64,000 nucleotides of DNA from Verrucomicrobiia bacterium (GCA_030425385.1 JAUIAH010000030.1:1-64000), one strand, 5' to 3'; counted from the first letter of the stretch, positions 8,887 to 18,457 are shown. The notes: generated by a model not told the origin, from the letters alone. Numbers and translations are program-made.

Positions 8887-10539
8887 ATGAAGCGAAACCG
8901 ACTCATCCTTGGAAGTTTGCTGGCGGGAGCCGTTCTTGGTGGCCTGTTAGGGAATGGTGTCCGGCTGGCTCTCTTCGATGCACACGAAAGCGACCGCAAG
9001 CAATGGGTTCAACCAGACAACGCCCTCGACTCTCACCCCGAGGGATTGACACTGACACGCAACCAACTTCAAAACCAGGCGGAACGAGAAGCTTTCGCCC
9101 GTTCGAGCCAGACCCAGCGCTGGCTGTGGTTGGCCAGCCAGGCGGAAACGGCATCTGCCAGTGAGATGCTGCGCTTGGTCGCCTTAGCTGGGGAAGATAC
9201 TGAGTTGCGAAAGATGTTAGCATCGCAATGGGGGAAAGCTGCGCCGGAGCACATGCTCCGAACCTTGGTCAGCGAGATCAAGGCGCCAGCCAGTGCCCTC
9301 CATGATCCCGGGGAACTGTTGCGATGGCTCTTTCGTGAGTGGGGCGAACGCGATGCTCACGGCTTAGCCGACGCGCTCGCTGACGAGTCCATGTTCGTCG
9401 GCTATCGAGGCCTGCGCACCAGTGCGGTGAGCGCCATCACGAATCATGATCCCGGTTTGGGACTGCGCTTGCTCACGGACTGGGGCATTCAAGATTACAC
9501 GCCTTCACTTTCCAAAGTGGCCGATTGGGGCGCCAACGCTCCCGAGGCCGCGGGCACAGTCATCGGTCGAATGACGAATCCCTACGCACGGGAATCCGCC
9601 TTTGAAGAACTCGCGAAATCCTGGGTAAAGTCAGATCCGGAAGCCGCCTTACAGTTTGCTCAAACGAATCTCGTAGGTGCCGCCCAACGCGAACTGTCAG
9701 CGGCGGTCATGAAGCGCTGGGCGGAGACGAATCTCAACGATGCACTCACCTTTGCCTCAAGTCAGGAAGATCGAGCGCTCCTGTCAGCGCTGAGCGAACC
9801 GTTAGTGGAAGCCTGGGCAAAGGAGGATCCTGCGAAGGCCTTGGCCTGGAGCGAGGAGACGTTGCCCGCACCCGCCCGCGCTCGAGCGATCGGAGCCATC
9901 ATCGGGGCGATTGCCGCGGACGATTTGCAGGCGGGAATCGGCGCGGTTGGCGACATGGCACCCGGAGGAGCCAAGCGCCAAGCGTCTGAGGCGCTCTTGC
10001 GGACGTGGATCGACGAATCAGATGTCGATGTCGCCGCGTTGGGTGCTTGGTTAGGCAACATCGATGACGCCGGGACGCGCACGAGTATTCTTAACAATGT
10101 CCAATGGGACTGGGCGCGTAAGCATCGCGATTCCGCCAAAGCCTTCCTCGCCAGCGGGCACGGGCACCTCGCCTCGTCTTCGATGGTGCGACGAGTGGTG
10201 CAAGATGACGTGCGCCAGGATCCGCATGCGGCCATGGAATGGGCGGACACCTTGCCGGAAACCGTCGGGGAAACGGCGCACTACTCGATCGTGAGACAGT
10301 GGCATCGCCTGCAACCCGCCGCCGCTCAGGAATGGGCCCTCACAAAGGCCCAAGGCGAACAGCGCACCCGCGCCATCGACGGCATCACCCGCGAACTCGC
10401 CTTCGCCGGTGAAGAGCGACTGCGAACCTGGGCTGATCAACTCGGTGCCGATGAGCGCCGCAAGGCCCGCGAAAGTCTCGATGCCATGCGCCTTGCTGAT
10501 CGCTACGCGGAGGTGGTGCAGGCGGTGTTCGGAGAGTGA
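8887..10539 (+). CDS. Membrane-anchored W..DP..A repeat protein
   Basis: A 550-residue protein with one N-terminal transmembrane or signal-anchor segment (LILGSLLAGAVLGGLLGN, about residues 5-22). The body consists of helical repeats like those of the preceding sigma-fusion protein: SWVKSDPEAALQFAQ, RWAETNLNDALTFAS, AWAKEDPAKALAWSEE, EWADTLPETV. Start and stop codons are separated by one base (TAG-C-ATG) and the ribosome-binding purines lie inside the upstream gene, so the two are surely co-transcribed and probably translationally coupled. I recognise no enzyme motif. A plausible role is to bind the extracytoplasmic repeat domain of the tethered sigma factor, or the same ligand, through homologous repeats. 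This is inference from repeat homology and adjacency. It ends 12 bases before the convergent M56 gene. Confidence 0.8.
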   Translation: MKRNRLILGSLLAGAVLGGLLGNGVRLALFDAHESDRKQWVQPDNALDSHPEGLTLTRNQLQNQAEREAFARSSQTQRWLWLASQAETASASEMLRLVALAGEDTELRKMLASQWGKAAPEHMLRTLVSEIKAPASALHDPGELLRWLFREWGERDAHGLADALADESMFVGYRGLRTSAVSAITNHDPGLGLRLLTDWGIQDYTPSLSKVADWGANAPEAAGTVIGRMTNPYARESAFEELAKSWVKSDPEAALQFAQTNLVGAAQRELSAAVMKRWAETNLNDALTFASSQEDRALLSALSEPLVEAWAKEDPAKALAWSEETLPAPARARAIGAIIGAIAADDLQAGIGAVGDMAPGGAKRQASEALLRTWIDESDVDVAALGAWLGNIDDAGTRTSILNNVQWDWARKHRDSAKAFLASGHGHLASSSMVRRVVQDDVRQDPHAAMEWADTLPETVGETAHYSIVRQWHRLQPAAAQEWALTKAQGEQRTRAIDGITRELAFAGEERLRTWADQLGADERRKARESLDAMRLADRYAEVVQAVFGE

Positions 10540-10551
10540 TGCGAACGGCTA

Positions 10552-13500
10552 TCACTGGGAGTTGGCATTCTCTAACCAAGCCTCAAAGCGGGCAATGGCC
10601 TCGCGGTTACCGGGATGATCATCTCCCCATCGGTGCATGTCGTAATTCCACATCTTTCCCGATAGGTTGGACATCGCTTGCATGATCCAGACTTTGCACT
10701 GCTCGTTCGGTGCTTCGTCTTGGAGGCTGGTGAGAATGATAGGGCCCGCCGCGAGATCCTGCTGTTGGGCTATGCTCCAGAGCGCCTTGAATTTCACCTC
10801 ATCGGATTCGTCTTCGAGGAGGCCGAGCAAGGCCGCGCGATGCTGTTGGAAGGCGGCTGCGGGCAACTTGGCGATCATGTTTGCCGCAATCGTTCGTAGG
10901 CGGAGATCCTCTGCGGACGCCATCGTGCTCACCGGCTTTCCCAATCGTGAATCGCGGCATTCCTGCAGGGCGTTGGCCGCGTGGTAGCGGATGTCCGCGT
11001 CAGGTGAATCGATCAATGATAGAAGCAAGGGATCTGCTTCCTTCCCGGCGAGTGGCCCTTGGAACAGGCCGGAGCACCGTTTCAGAAATGCCGGATCGTT
11101 GGCGATGCGCTGCTTGAGGTGGTCGACGATCGCAGGATCGGGGAGAAACACGAGGGCGCCCCACGCTGCCTGCGAGCGCTCGTCGTCAGCGAGCCATAGT
11201 TCTAACAAACGCTCACTGAAACCACGACGTTGGAGGGAGACGATGACGCTTGTGGCGCGTTCGATGGTCGCTTTGTCAGGAGAATTGAGGTCTTCGGCAA
11301 TCAACTTGGCGACCGCATCGGTGTGCGCTTGCAATACCTGCAAAGCGCGAGCCCGCGCCGCGACACGCAACCAGAGAGGCGACTCCAAACGCGCCGCCAT
11401 GTCGTCCACGCTCATCTCGGAGGCGGCGCTTTCGAGCTGTCGAGCCCATTGCGAAGTATTGCCCGGCTCTCCGTCACGGCTCGGGTCTAGGATATGGTGA
11501 GGGATGACACTGAGGATGGCCTCGACCATCGGGCTCATTGCTCGGGTCGGCAGTCCTCGGTAGAAATCAGCCAATCCTGCCGCCTGTTCCTCACGAGGCA
11601 GGCGCGCGAAGCGTTCGACCCATTGGAAGATGGCCATGAGATCAGCGTCTTCTGCGAGTGTCATGGCAGTCTTTGGGTCAAAGATCTGCTGCGCGTAGGC
11701 ATTCCACAAGAAGCGATAGCGGATGTCCACTGTCTTGGCGCGGTGGTCGATTTGCCGAATGTGAAGGATGCCTGCCACAGGTGAACCGCCGGGCATGCGT
11801 ACGGCGATGGCAAAGCACTGCTCGGGCTTCAGGTCATCAAAGCGATGGAAGATCGCGCCGGATGACTGCAGGCGCTCGTGCCCTTCGATCGTTTCCGGGT
11901 TGGCTCGAGCACTTGTCAGTCGTCTGACAAGCTCGTCCACTTCCACATCTGGAGGGGTTTCTGTGAGGACAAATGCCTCGGCTCCAGCGATTCCCAAGGC
12001 GACTCGGTTCGCGGCGAACTCGACGACGAGCACTGCGTCCGTCGATGGTGTACGCCAGCGCGTGGCATCCATGGTCAGGCGATGGTTCCGGTTCAAGTTG
12101 AGTGCGCCATTCGTCGTCTCTGACTCGAGGTCGTGGAGGGTGCACGTCAGCCAAGGCGTGAAGGGACGCTCGGCGGTGGGCTTGACCAATTGCCTCAATG
12201 GATCCAGCGCGCGAACACTCACATGGTAATTAAAGTTGGCCGAGCGTTTCTCCAGTTTGAGGATATACAGCCGGTCTGCGACATCCTTTGCCACTAACAG
12301 GCCGCTCTTGGGGATGCGGACGCGGTCGCTGTCTGCATCCTGCCTCACGCTTTCTAAAAGGTCGGCGTGAGAGGTGACATCGAGCCATTCATGCAACGTC
12401 GTGGGGTAGGGCGGGCCATTCTCCCACAAGGGAGTCGCACGGAGTCCATGGAAGAGCACTACCTCGTCGCCATCCATGGTGAAGCCGGCTCCGATCGTGT
12501 TGGCATTCAGGGCATCCCAGATCGCTTTCCGGCCGCTTGGCTCGTCAGGATTGACCTTCGGCAGTTTCACATAGTTGTCTGTTATGGGACGAAGCGAGAA
12601 CGTCTTCGCGCTTCCCTGGCCATCGTAAGGGTAGAGAAATGACTGCCCCTGTTGCCACGAGTGCCAGGTCGGTGATTCCTCGATATCTGCTAGAGAGCGA
12701 ATGGCTTCCGTGAATGCGCCAACTGAACGGCGTGGGAATGCATCACTGGGTGGGGTCTCGACCATCGCTAGTCGGCGTTTCAGCTCGGGGATCGAAGCGG
12801 GATCACCCATGCGTCTCAGGTGTTCGGCCAGGAGCCACCACTTGTCGGTCGGGATCCGGTCGAAGGCACCGATGAGATGATCCCGTGCCGGGGTGCCGCC
12901 GATGCCTTCGAGGGCATACATGGCCGCAATGGGGGTCGACTCGAGGAAGCTGGCGGCGAGATCCACATGGCTCGGGTCGCCGCTCTTGCCTAACAAAAGC
13001 AAACAACAGTGCTGTGTGTTGCGGGAAAGATGCTCAGGTTGTTCGGAGAGGTCTAACAGCGTTGCGGCCAGGAAGTCGACCACGTCTGCGTCATCGAGAA
13101 AGGCTTCGATTCCTTTCATCGCCAGTCGATCCGTCTTGCCCGACCGCATGAGGGGAATCAGGCCGCGGACGGTCTGCGGGCCTGCCTGTTTCAGGCGCTG
13201 GACGAACGCTTCCTCGGAGAGATCTCCGCGATCCACAGCGGCTGCCCATGCGGTGATCTGATCGCTCGTCGTTTGGTCGAGGTCAGGCAGCCCGGGGCGG
13301 GGAACCGTGAGACCGTTGAAGAAGAATTTGTGACGACTTCGGAAAGGAACCAGTTCGAGCTGGGTCACGTCCTCCAATGGGGCATTCATGCTCACATAGG
13401 GATGGCGATGATTCTTAAAGTCGCGGAAGTGGAGATCGTCCATCACTCGGCGCGTCCCGTCGTTGAGCACGGCGACCAGATGATACCTGCCGGCAAGCAG

Positions 13501-15228
13501 CGAACCACGATTCTCAAAGTTCACCGTGAAGCGCTGGTCTTCGTTGCGAACGGTCTCCGGATTCCACCGCATCATCTCAGAGGGCCCTTGGCCATCGCCA
13601 TCCATTTCGCCGCGAAAGATTGACTCGATGCAAATCTCACTATCATTCATTCTAACGCTGGCACCATCCTCGGGAGTGAAGATCAAGGGATCGCCGTCGC
13701 CATTGCGCACCACGCGCAGCCAGACATCGATCTGCTGGGGAATGGTGCCACCAGTTTCATCGATCCTCATCCAAGAACTCGATCCCACACGCTCGATGGC
13801 AAATTTGCTCTCCGTCTCAGAGGTGTGCTGCCCGCTGCTACCGTGCACGAGCTGACGAGTTTCATGGTCAAAGAGGCGAAACTCCACGATCTCAAAGCCT
13901 TCCGCGATACCGAGATCGAGAAATAAGGCTTTCTTCCGGGAATCGGACTTCGCGCTGTCATCACCCGTCCAATCTGCAGGCATCCACTGTAACGACGCAG
14001 CCGAGAAACGCAGCCCTGCCACCTGGTGCCTTTGATCGCGATCCGCAACCTCGACACCTTTCTCGTAGCCCGCCGGAGGATCGTCGAAATCAAAGTCTGC
14101 CAGGCTTTCCCGTTCCCATCCATCTGCCGTCGCGACGAACACGATGCCTCCGATTGCTAACACAGCCATCAACCAACCCAGTTGGCCCAATTTGATCGAA
14201 TCGCGTCTGCCTTGCCCTAACAATCGAAGAATCCGCTGTCGCAAGGGCGCCTCATTGCGTCCGGTCGCGGCGAGCTGCGGCGTCCACGCATTTGATTGAG
14301 TCGCTTGTTCGAGACGATATTCAGAACACACTAACAATGCCTCCGCGTAATCCGCAGGATCACAACCCGTTGCAACGACGAGATCATCGCACGCCTGTTC
14401 CCGCGCAATCTCGAGACGCCGACTCATCCACCAGACAGCTGGGTGGAAGAAGAGAACGGTTTCAGCCAGCCGCTGGACAGCGACAGCCCAGGTATCGCGG
14501 CGGCAAAGGTGCGCGAGCTCATGCGCCAACACGGCCTCGACCTGCGCGGGCGTCAGTCGATTCACCAAGGCGACGGGCAATAGGATGGCTGGTTTGATCA
14601 ATCCCATCACCACAGGCGACGTCACCTCGCGCGACCAGTGCAGGGCTGGGCGAACCCGCAGCCGCATCGCCGTCGCCATGCGTTGCACCGACGCCAGCCA
14701 TTCCCCCTGCGTCATCGCTTCGCTCCGTGCTCGCAAGCGGACGGCGCCGACCAGGCCGAGGCATAAGCGCATGGTCATGGCCAGCAAGCCGAAGGCATAG
14801 ATTCCAGCGACCCAGGGCGCCATCACCTGCCATCCTTTCGCAGATTCATCCACGGACACAGTCGTGCTTGGTTGAGTGTCTTGTGAGGAAGGTGGCGTCG
14901 TCTCGAGCAAGGGTGGCGCCTCCGCTGGTATCTTCATGGGGATTGCGCTAGGGCGTGCCGTTCCAGAGGAAGGCGTTGGCGAAGGTGATGGAATGTTCGT
15001 CTGGGAGACTGCGGGCTGCGCCGTTTCCCCAGAGCCGATGACCATCGCGACAGGCAACGTGGCAAGAATCGTGAGCAGCCCTATCAAATGCACCGCATGT
15101 CGTGCAGCCGCTGATTTCACGATCAGTCTCTCAATGGCGAAGGTGCCCAAGCCAATGAAGGCACCGATCCACATGACTTGTACGGCTGCCAGGGTGAACC
15201 GCAGTGCCCATTCCTCGAAACCGCTCAT
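10552..15228 (-). CDS. M56 (BlaR1/MecR1-type) membrane metallopeptidase with long HEAT-like extension
   Basis: A 1558-residue protein. The N-terminal 375 residues form an M56 peptidase: hydrophobic segments at about 12-35, 45-65, 138-163 and 355-375, the zinc motif HELAH at 236-240, and FHPAVWWMSRRLEIAREQACDD downstream as in BlaR1/MecR1. The sensor domain of classical BlaR1 is replaced by about 1180 residues with beta-rich parts and HEAT-like helical repeats (PLMRSGKTDRLAMKGIEAFL, ATLLDLSEQPEHLS, SLIDSPDADIRYHAANALQE near the end). Gene start and blaI stop overlap in ATGA, so the repressor and protease are coupled. By analogy the protease would inactivate the BlaI-like repressor on a signal. 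The true stimulus is unknown, and there is no beta-lactamase nearby. It is much longer than usual family members. Confidence 0.88.
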   Translation of the reverse strand: MSGFEEWALRFTLAAVQVMWIGAFIGLGTFAIERLIVKSAAARHAVHLIGLLTILATLPVAMVIGSGETAQPAVSQTNIPSPSPTPSSGTARPSAIPMKIPAEAPPLLETTPPSSQDTQPSTTVSVDESAKGWQVMAPWVAGIYAFGLLAMTMRLCLGLVGAVRLRARSEAMTQGEWLASVQRMATAMRLRVRPALHWSREVTSPVVMGLIKPAILLPVALVNRLTPAQVEAVLAHELAHLCRRDTWAVAVQRLAETVLFFHPAVWWMSRRLEIAREQACDDLVVATGCDPADYAEALLVCSEYRLEQATQSNAWTPQLAATGRNEAPLRQRILRLLGQGRRDSIKLGQLGWLMAVLAIGGIVFVATADGWERESLADFDFDDPPAGYEKGVEVADRDQRHQVAGLRFSAASLQWMPADWTGDDSAKSDSRKKALFLDLGIAEGFEIVEFRLFDHETRQLVHGSSGQHTSETESKFAIERVGSSSWMRIDETGGTIPQQIDVWLRVVRNGDGDPLIFTPEDGASVRMNDSEICIESIFRGEMDGDGQGPSEMMRWNPETVRNEDQRFTVNFENRGSLLAGRYHLVAVLNDGTRRVMDDLHFRDFKNHRHPYVSMNAPLEDVTQLELVPFRSRHKFFFNGLTVPRPGLPDLDQTTSDQITAWAAAVDRGDLSEEAFVQRLKQAGPQTVRGLIPLMRSGKTDRLAMKGIEAFLDDADVVDFLAATLLDLSEQPEHLSRNTQHCCLLLLGKSGDPSHVDLAASFLESTPIAAMYALEGIGGTPARDHLIGAFDRIPTDKWWLLAEHLRRMGDPASIPELKRRLAMVETPPSDAFPRRSVGAFTEAIRSLADIEESPTWHSWQQGQSFLYPYDGQGSAKTFSLRPITDNYVKLPKVNPDEPSGRKAIWDALNANTIGAGFTMDGDEVVLFHGLRATPLWENGPPYPTTLHEWLDVTSHADLLESVRQDADSDRVRIPKSGLLVAKDVADRLYILKLEKRSANFNYHVSVRALDPLRQLVKPTAERPFTPWLTCTLHDLESETTNGALNLNRNHRLTMDATRWRTPSTDAVLVVEFAANRVALGIAGAEAFVLTETPPDVEVDELVRRLTSARANPETIEGHERLQSSGAIFHRFDDLKPEQCFAIAVRMPGGSPVAGILHIRQIDHRAKTVDIRYRFLWNAYAQQIFDPKTAMTLAEDADLMAIFQWVERFARLPREEQAAGLADFYRGLPTRAMSPMVEAILSVIPHHILDPSRDGEPGNTSQWARQLESAASEMSVDDMAARLESPLWLRVAARARALQVLQAHTDAVAKLIAEDLNSPDKATIERATSVIVSLQRRGFSERLLELWLADDERSQAAWGALVFLPDPAIVDHLKQRIANDPAFLKRCSGLFQGPLAGKEADPLLLSLIDSPDADIRYHAANALQECRDSRLGKPVSTMASAEDLRLRTIAANMIAKLPAAAFQQHRAALLGLLEDESDEVKFKALWSIAQQQDLAAGPIILTSLQDEAPNEQCKVWIMQAMSNLSGKMWNYDMHRWGDDHPGNREAIARFEAWLENANSQ

Positions 15229-15626
15229 GAGCGATCTCCTTTGCGGTGTTGTGCAATCGCCCGTCGCAGCGCAGCATGGTCTTCGGAATCGAGCTGCTCG
15301 TTCTCTAACAAACTCAGCATCATTGCCGATGCCGATCCCTCAAACATCCGATCGATGAGATCGCCGACCATGCCCTTCGATGCCGCTTCGCGAGTGAGCT
15401 TCGGCGAGAATTCGTATCCACGACCTTCCTTTGCAGGCTTCCGTTTCACGAATCCCTTTTCGAACATCACGTTGAGCGTCGTGATCAGTGATGTATGCGC
15501 CAGTTCCCGTCCTTCATTGGCCATGGCCTCGCGCACGGCACGCACTGTCTTGGGGGATTCGGCCCAGAGAATCTTTAGAATCTCCAGCTCCAGTTCGGTG
15601 GGATGTTTCGATCGCTTGCGTGCCAT
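15225..15626 (-). CDS. BlaI/MecI/CopY family transcriptional repressor
   Basis: A 133-residue winged-helix repressor starting at the ATG at 15626 (MARKRSKHPTELELEILKIL); an upstream in-frame Met at 15656 gives an unlikely leader that overlaps the operator. The DNA-binding part covers residues 1-80 (LEILKILWAESPKTVRAVRE, TSLITTLNVMFEKGFVKRK), and the C-terminal helix pair for dimerisation follows. Family members hold operators closed until cleaved by the partner M56 protease, which is the next gene, overlapping by four bases. Two dyads of one consensus lie directly upstream (15632-15647 and 15674-15689), so autoregulation is very likely. Confidence 0.92.
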   Translation of the reverse strand: MARKRSKHPTELELEILKILWAESPKTVRAVREAMANEGRELAHTSLITTLNVMFEKGFVKRKPAKEGRGYEFSPKLTREAASKGMVGDLIDRMFEGSASAMMLSLLENEQLDSEDHAALRRAIAQHRKGDRS

Positions 15627-15631
15627 ACAAC

Positions 15632-15647
15632 TTCTATTGAAATAGAG
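15632..15647. promoter_or_regulatory. Candidate BlaI operator 1 (TTCTA-N6-TAGAG)
   Basis: Dyad TTCTATTGAAATAGAG beginning 6 bases upstream of the blaI start codon. It shares the pattern TTCTA-N6-TAGAR with the second dyad 42 bases further upstream. BlaI/MecI operators in other bacteria are similar AT-rich dyads with TAC/GTA-type arms. The position next to the start codon suits autorepression. Confidence 0.6.
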
Positions 15648-15673
15648 GATACGCACCGAGGCAAGCTATTTGT

Positions 15674-15689
15674 TTCTACAAATATAGAA
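15674..15689. promoter_or_regulatory. Candidate BlaI operator 2 (TTCTA-N6-TAGAA)
   Basis: Dyad TTCTACAAATATAGAA, with perfect 5-base arms. Its centre is 42 bases from the centre of operator 1, four helical turns, so two repressor dimers would sit on the same face of the DNA. It lies between blaI and the 3' end of the pectate lyase gene. Confidence 0.6.
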
Positions 15690-15708
15690 GATGTCACTGG
15701 CGAGCCGG

Positions 15709-17087
15709 TCACTCGCCGACGAGATCGTTGAGGTAGTCTTCGATGTTCGTGTAGCCGTCGTTGTCCTTGTCGGCGGCGGCGTCGTTGACTTGCGGATCGA
15801 GGCCGTGCGTCTCTTCCCAAGCGTCCGGCATGCCATCGTGATCGGAATCTTGCGGTGCTGGCGTGCTGGTCAGCGTGGGCCAGCCTCCGACGTCGTCCGG
15901 ATGGTTGACGCTCTTCCCGGTGCCGTTGCGAACGTCCGCGATGAGGCGTTCATCCACCGCATCGCGGAAGGGAACGCTGGCGCCAACCGTGGCCAAGACC
16001 GTATCGAGAACCTGCGCTTGTGGCAGGTAGGCTCGGTCAGTGGCGATCGGCGTTGGGAATGGGGAGAGTGACTGGCGGCCCGCTTTCGGTGCGGGTTCTT
16101 CGAAGGAGGCGCTGAGGCCGACGCCAAGCCACTCGTCCTGATCCTTTCGCGTGCGCCTCGGTGAGTGATTGCCTTTGAGGTAGAGCTGCGAAGATCCAGC
16201 GGCACCCATTTGGATCTCGTAACGGTTAAGTCGCGTGTCCGGGCCCGGCTTGAAATGGTTGTGGATGAGATTCACCCGAATGCTCTCACCGTCGCCACCC
16301 TGTGAGCTGAAGACCGCTCCAAAGTAGCGCCAATTGTAGATGAGATTGTTAGTCACCTCGAAGAGCCCATTCCTAGCATTAATCAATGGATTTCTCTGCG
16401 AGTTCGAAATCATCAGATTCTGATGGATGGAGATGCGATCAGAGGCGTCCCCGATCAAGTTGCCCATGCTGTGAATGCCCTTCTTGTGAACGCTTTGATA
16501 GAGCCCTTCTGCGATGATGGAGTTCTGTATGGTCACATTCTTGGGGGCATACCAAGTGCTGAAGACTTCGTCCGTCGCCCAAGCGATCGAACAATGATCA
16601 ATGATGATGCGATCACCGCCGAGGATCTGAATGCCATCGCCATTCACGCTATTCTTCCGACCCGGGCCTGGGCGCACTTTCAGATATCGCACGACCACAT
16701 CGGTCGTCGTGTTGTCGCGAGTGCCGATGGTAAGGGCCGCAAAGTCGGCGTCCGGAGCCACCCGTAGCTGCACGCCTTGTCGGGTGCGGTCTGGCCCGCG
16801 ATGGTGAGGAACGCATGCTTCACAAGCAGACCCGATTGCAGGATAATCGTTCCGCTCACGTCGAACACCACGATTCTCGGGCCCTCCGCATCGATGGCCG
16901 CCCGGAGCGATCCGGGGCCAGCATCATCGAGATGCGTCACTTTAATCACGCGACCGCCGCGACCACCTTTGGCCAATTTCCCAAATCCCTCCGCGCTCGG
17001 AAACGCTTTCCGTTCCTCGGCGATCGCATGGAGGCCAGAGCCGATGACGAGCAAGACGAACAGAAAGGCGATAGCAAAGCGGCGCAT
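15709..17087 (-). pseudogene. Secreted pectate lyase-like protein, frameshifted
   Basis: A polysaccharide-lyase family 1-like (right-handed beta-helix) secreted protein split by one frameshift. The first frame, from ATG 17087, has a signal peptide (MRRFAIAFLFVLLVIGSGLHA) and the typical opening AFPSAEGFGKLAKGGRGG, then VTHLDDAGPGSLRAAI and FLTIAGQTAP. Near 16780 the homology passes to another frame (QLRVAPDADFAALTIGTRDN) and continues with IIIDHCSIAWATDE, the usual active-site strand, to a TSP3-like calcium-binding tail (DSDHDGMPDAWEETHGL). One missing base explains the shift. Apart from that the gene is intact, so it is a recent mutation or a sequence error. It is the last gene of the PepSY/two-component operon, 38 bases after the kinase stop. 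The predicted substrate is pectin or another uronic-acid polymer. Confidence 0.82.
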
Positions 17088-17125
17088 TGGCGAGGGTAAT
17101 GCCGATTCTGGGTCATGCAATGGGA

Positions 17126-18457
17126 TCAGCAATGCACCCAGATTTCAAATCCGTTTTCCCGGGAAACGTTCGCTTTCAGAGACAGGTTGAGTTGTTCTGA
17201 TAGGGACTTTGCCAGTGGCAAGCCGAGTCCGGAGTGATGGCTGCTGGTGCGCGCGGTGTCCTTGCGCCACAGGGGATCGAAGAGGTGTTCGAGGTCGGCC
17301 TCGGTGAGGGTGGTGTCCGTATTGGTGACGACCAGTTTCCACCCGTCGGCAGTGCCGGTGAGTTTGCTGCAGATCGTGCCTTGCCTTGGTGTGTAGGCGA
17401 CCGCGTTCTTCAAGAGGTTCTCGATGATGGTGCGGAGGGCGGCACGATTGGTGCGAATGCGCAGGGGAGTCTTCCAGGCGAGTTGGCAATCGAGTGCGCG
17501 CTGGTTGGCTGCTTCGCGGAACGGCGACCAGATCTCTTCCAACAAATCAGTGAAGCCGACCTCGTCATCCTGTGGCAAAGGAGCGCCGCCCTGACTTCGG
17601 GCGAGTTGTAGTAGCGTGCTGACGAGTTCCTCCATCTGCTTGGCAATGGCGACGGCGTCTTTCGCTAGGGGCGAGTCGGGATTGATCGCGAGTTCGACGT
17701 CACCGAGGGCGCGCATTTCGGCAATGGGCGTCAGGAGTTCATGTGCGGCATGCGAACTGAAACGGCGCTCGCGTTCCATCGCCGAGTGCATGCGGTCTAA
17801 CAGATGGTTGAGCTGGGAAACGATTGGCTCTAGCTCGCGGACGCCTGGTTCCTGAGTGAAGCGGCTTTGTTTCTCGTCGACATCCAGAGAGCGAGCCTCA
17901 TCTTCGAGCCGGTTGAGGCGGTTGAGCCCCAGGCGGACGGCGAATAGCGTGACGATCCACACCAGGCCGAGAACGGTGAGGATGGCGAGCACGTTGCCGA
18001 CTAACACACGTCTAAATGTGCGATCGAGATCGGTTCGACTGCGTGCGAGTGTGAGTCTAAAGTCGTCATCGTCGCCGACACTGCGCAGGAGTGCCCGTCC
18101 GGCACGGCCATCGGGGAGTGCGAGATCGCGAAATGTCGGTGATTTGGTCTCAGGGAAGGGCAACTCTTCGGTGCCAAGGGAAGGCGACTTGGCGATCAGT
18201 TCGCCGGTGGAGAGCCAGATCTGGTAATACTCCGCTGCCGGCCCGGGTTCGAATTCTGATAGTCGCCAATCGGTGAACTCAAAACTGACGCCATCTGCGA
18301 ATGATGTGAGGACGTGGATCTTTTCGAGAAGCGCGCGATCATACGTCTGCACGAGGATGTTCTTCATGCTGTAGTACAGCACTAAGCTGCAGGCGATCAG
18401 CACCAACCCGATCCCGAGCATGACGAAGGTCGTCAGCCTGCCGCGTAGAGAGTTCAA
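17126..18457 (-). CDS. Sensor histidine kinase (OmpR-type two-component system)
   Basis: A 443-residue inner-membrane kinase. Transmembrane segments lie at about 9-30 and 152-175, flanking a periplasmic sensor of about 120 residues. A HAMP linker follows (about 175-230), then the H-box with phospho-accepting His239 (SSHAAHELLTPIAEM), the N-box (ENLLKNAVAYT) and the G-box (SGLGLPLAKSL). The usual DxGxG box is degenerate (NTDTTLTEADLEHLF), as in many QseC/PmrB-like kinases. Its start overlaps the response-regulator stop in ATGA, so the two are coupled. PepSY-like secreted proteins are encoded upstream in the same operon. I infer that these or their ligands act on the periplasmic sensor; the stimulus is unknown. 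Confidence 0.93.
   Translation of the reverse strand: MNSLRGRLTTFVMLGIGLVLIACSLVLYYSMKNILVQTYDRALLEKIHVLTSFADGVSFEFTDWRLSEFEPGPAAEYYQIWLSTGELIAKSPSLGTEELPFPETKSPTFRDLALPDGRAGRALLRSVGDDDDFRLTLARSRTDLDRTFRRVLVGNVLAILTVLGLVWIVTLFAVRLGLNRLNRLEDEARSLDVDEKQSRFTQEPGVRELEPIVSQLNHLLDRMHSAMERERRFSSHAAHELLTPIAEMRALGDVELAINPDSPLAKDAVAIAKQMEELVSTLLQLARSQGGAPLPQDDEVGFTDLLEEIWSPFREAANQRALDCQLAWKTPLRIRTNRAALRTIIENLLKNAVAYTPRQGTICSKLTGTADGWKLVVTNTDTTLTEADLEHLFDPLWRKDTARTSSHHSGLGLPLAKSLSEQLNLSLKANVSRENGFEIWVHC

Noticed and set aside
6360-10539. Repetitive coding sequence considered as a possible nucleotide repeat or CRISPR-like array.
   Set aside because: Repeats are only at protein level (W..DP..A units of variable length); there are no identical DNA repeats or spacers.
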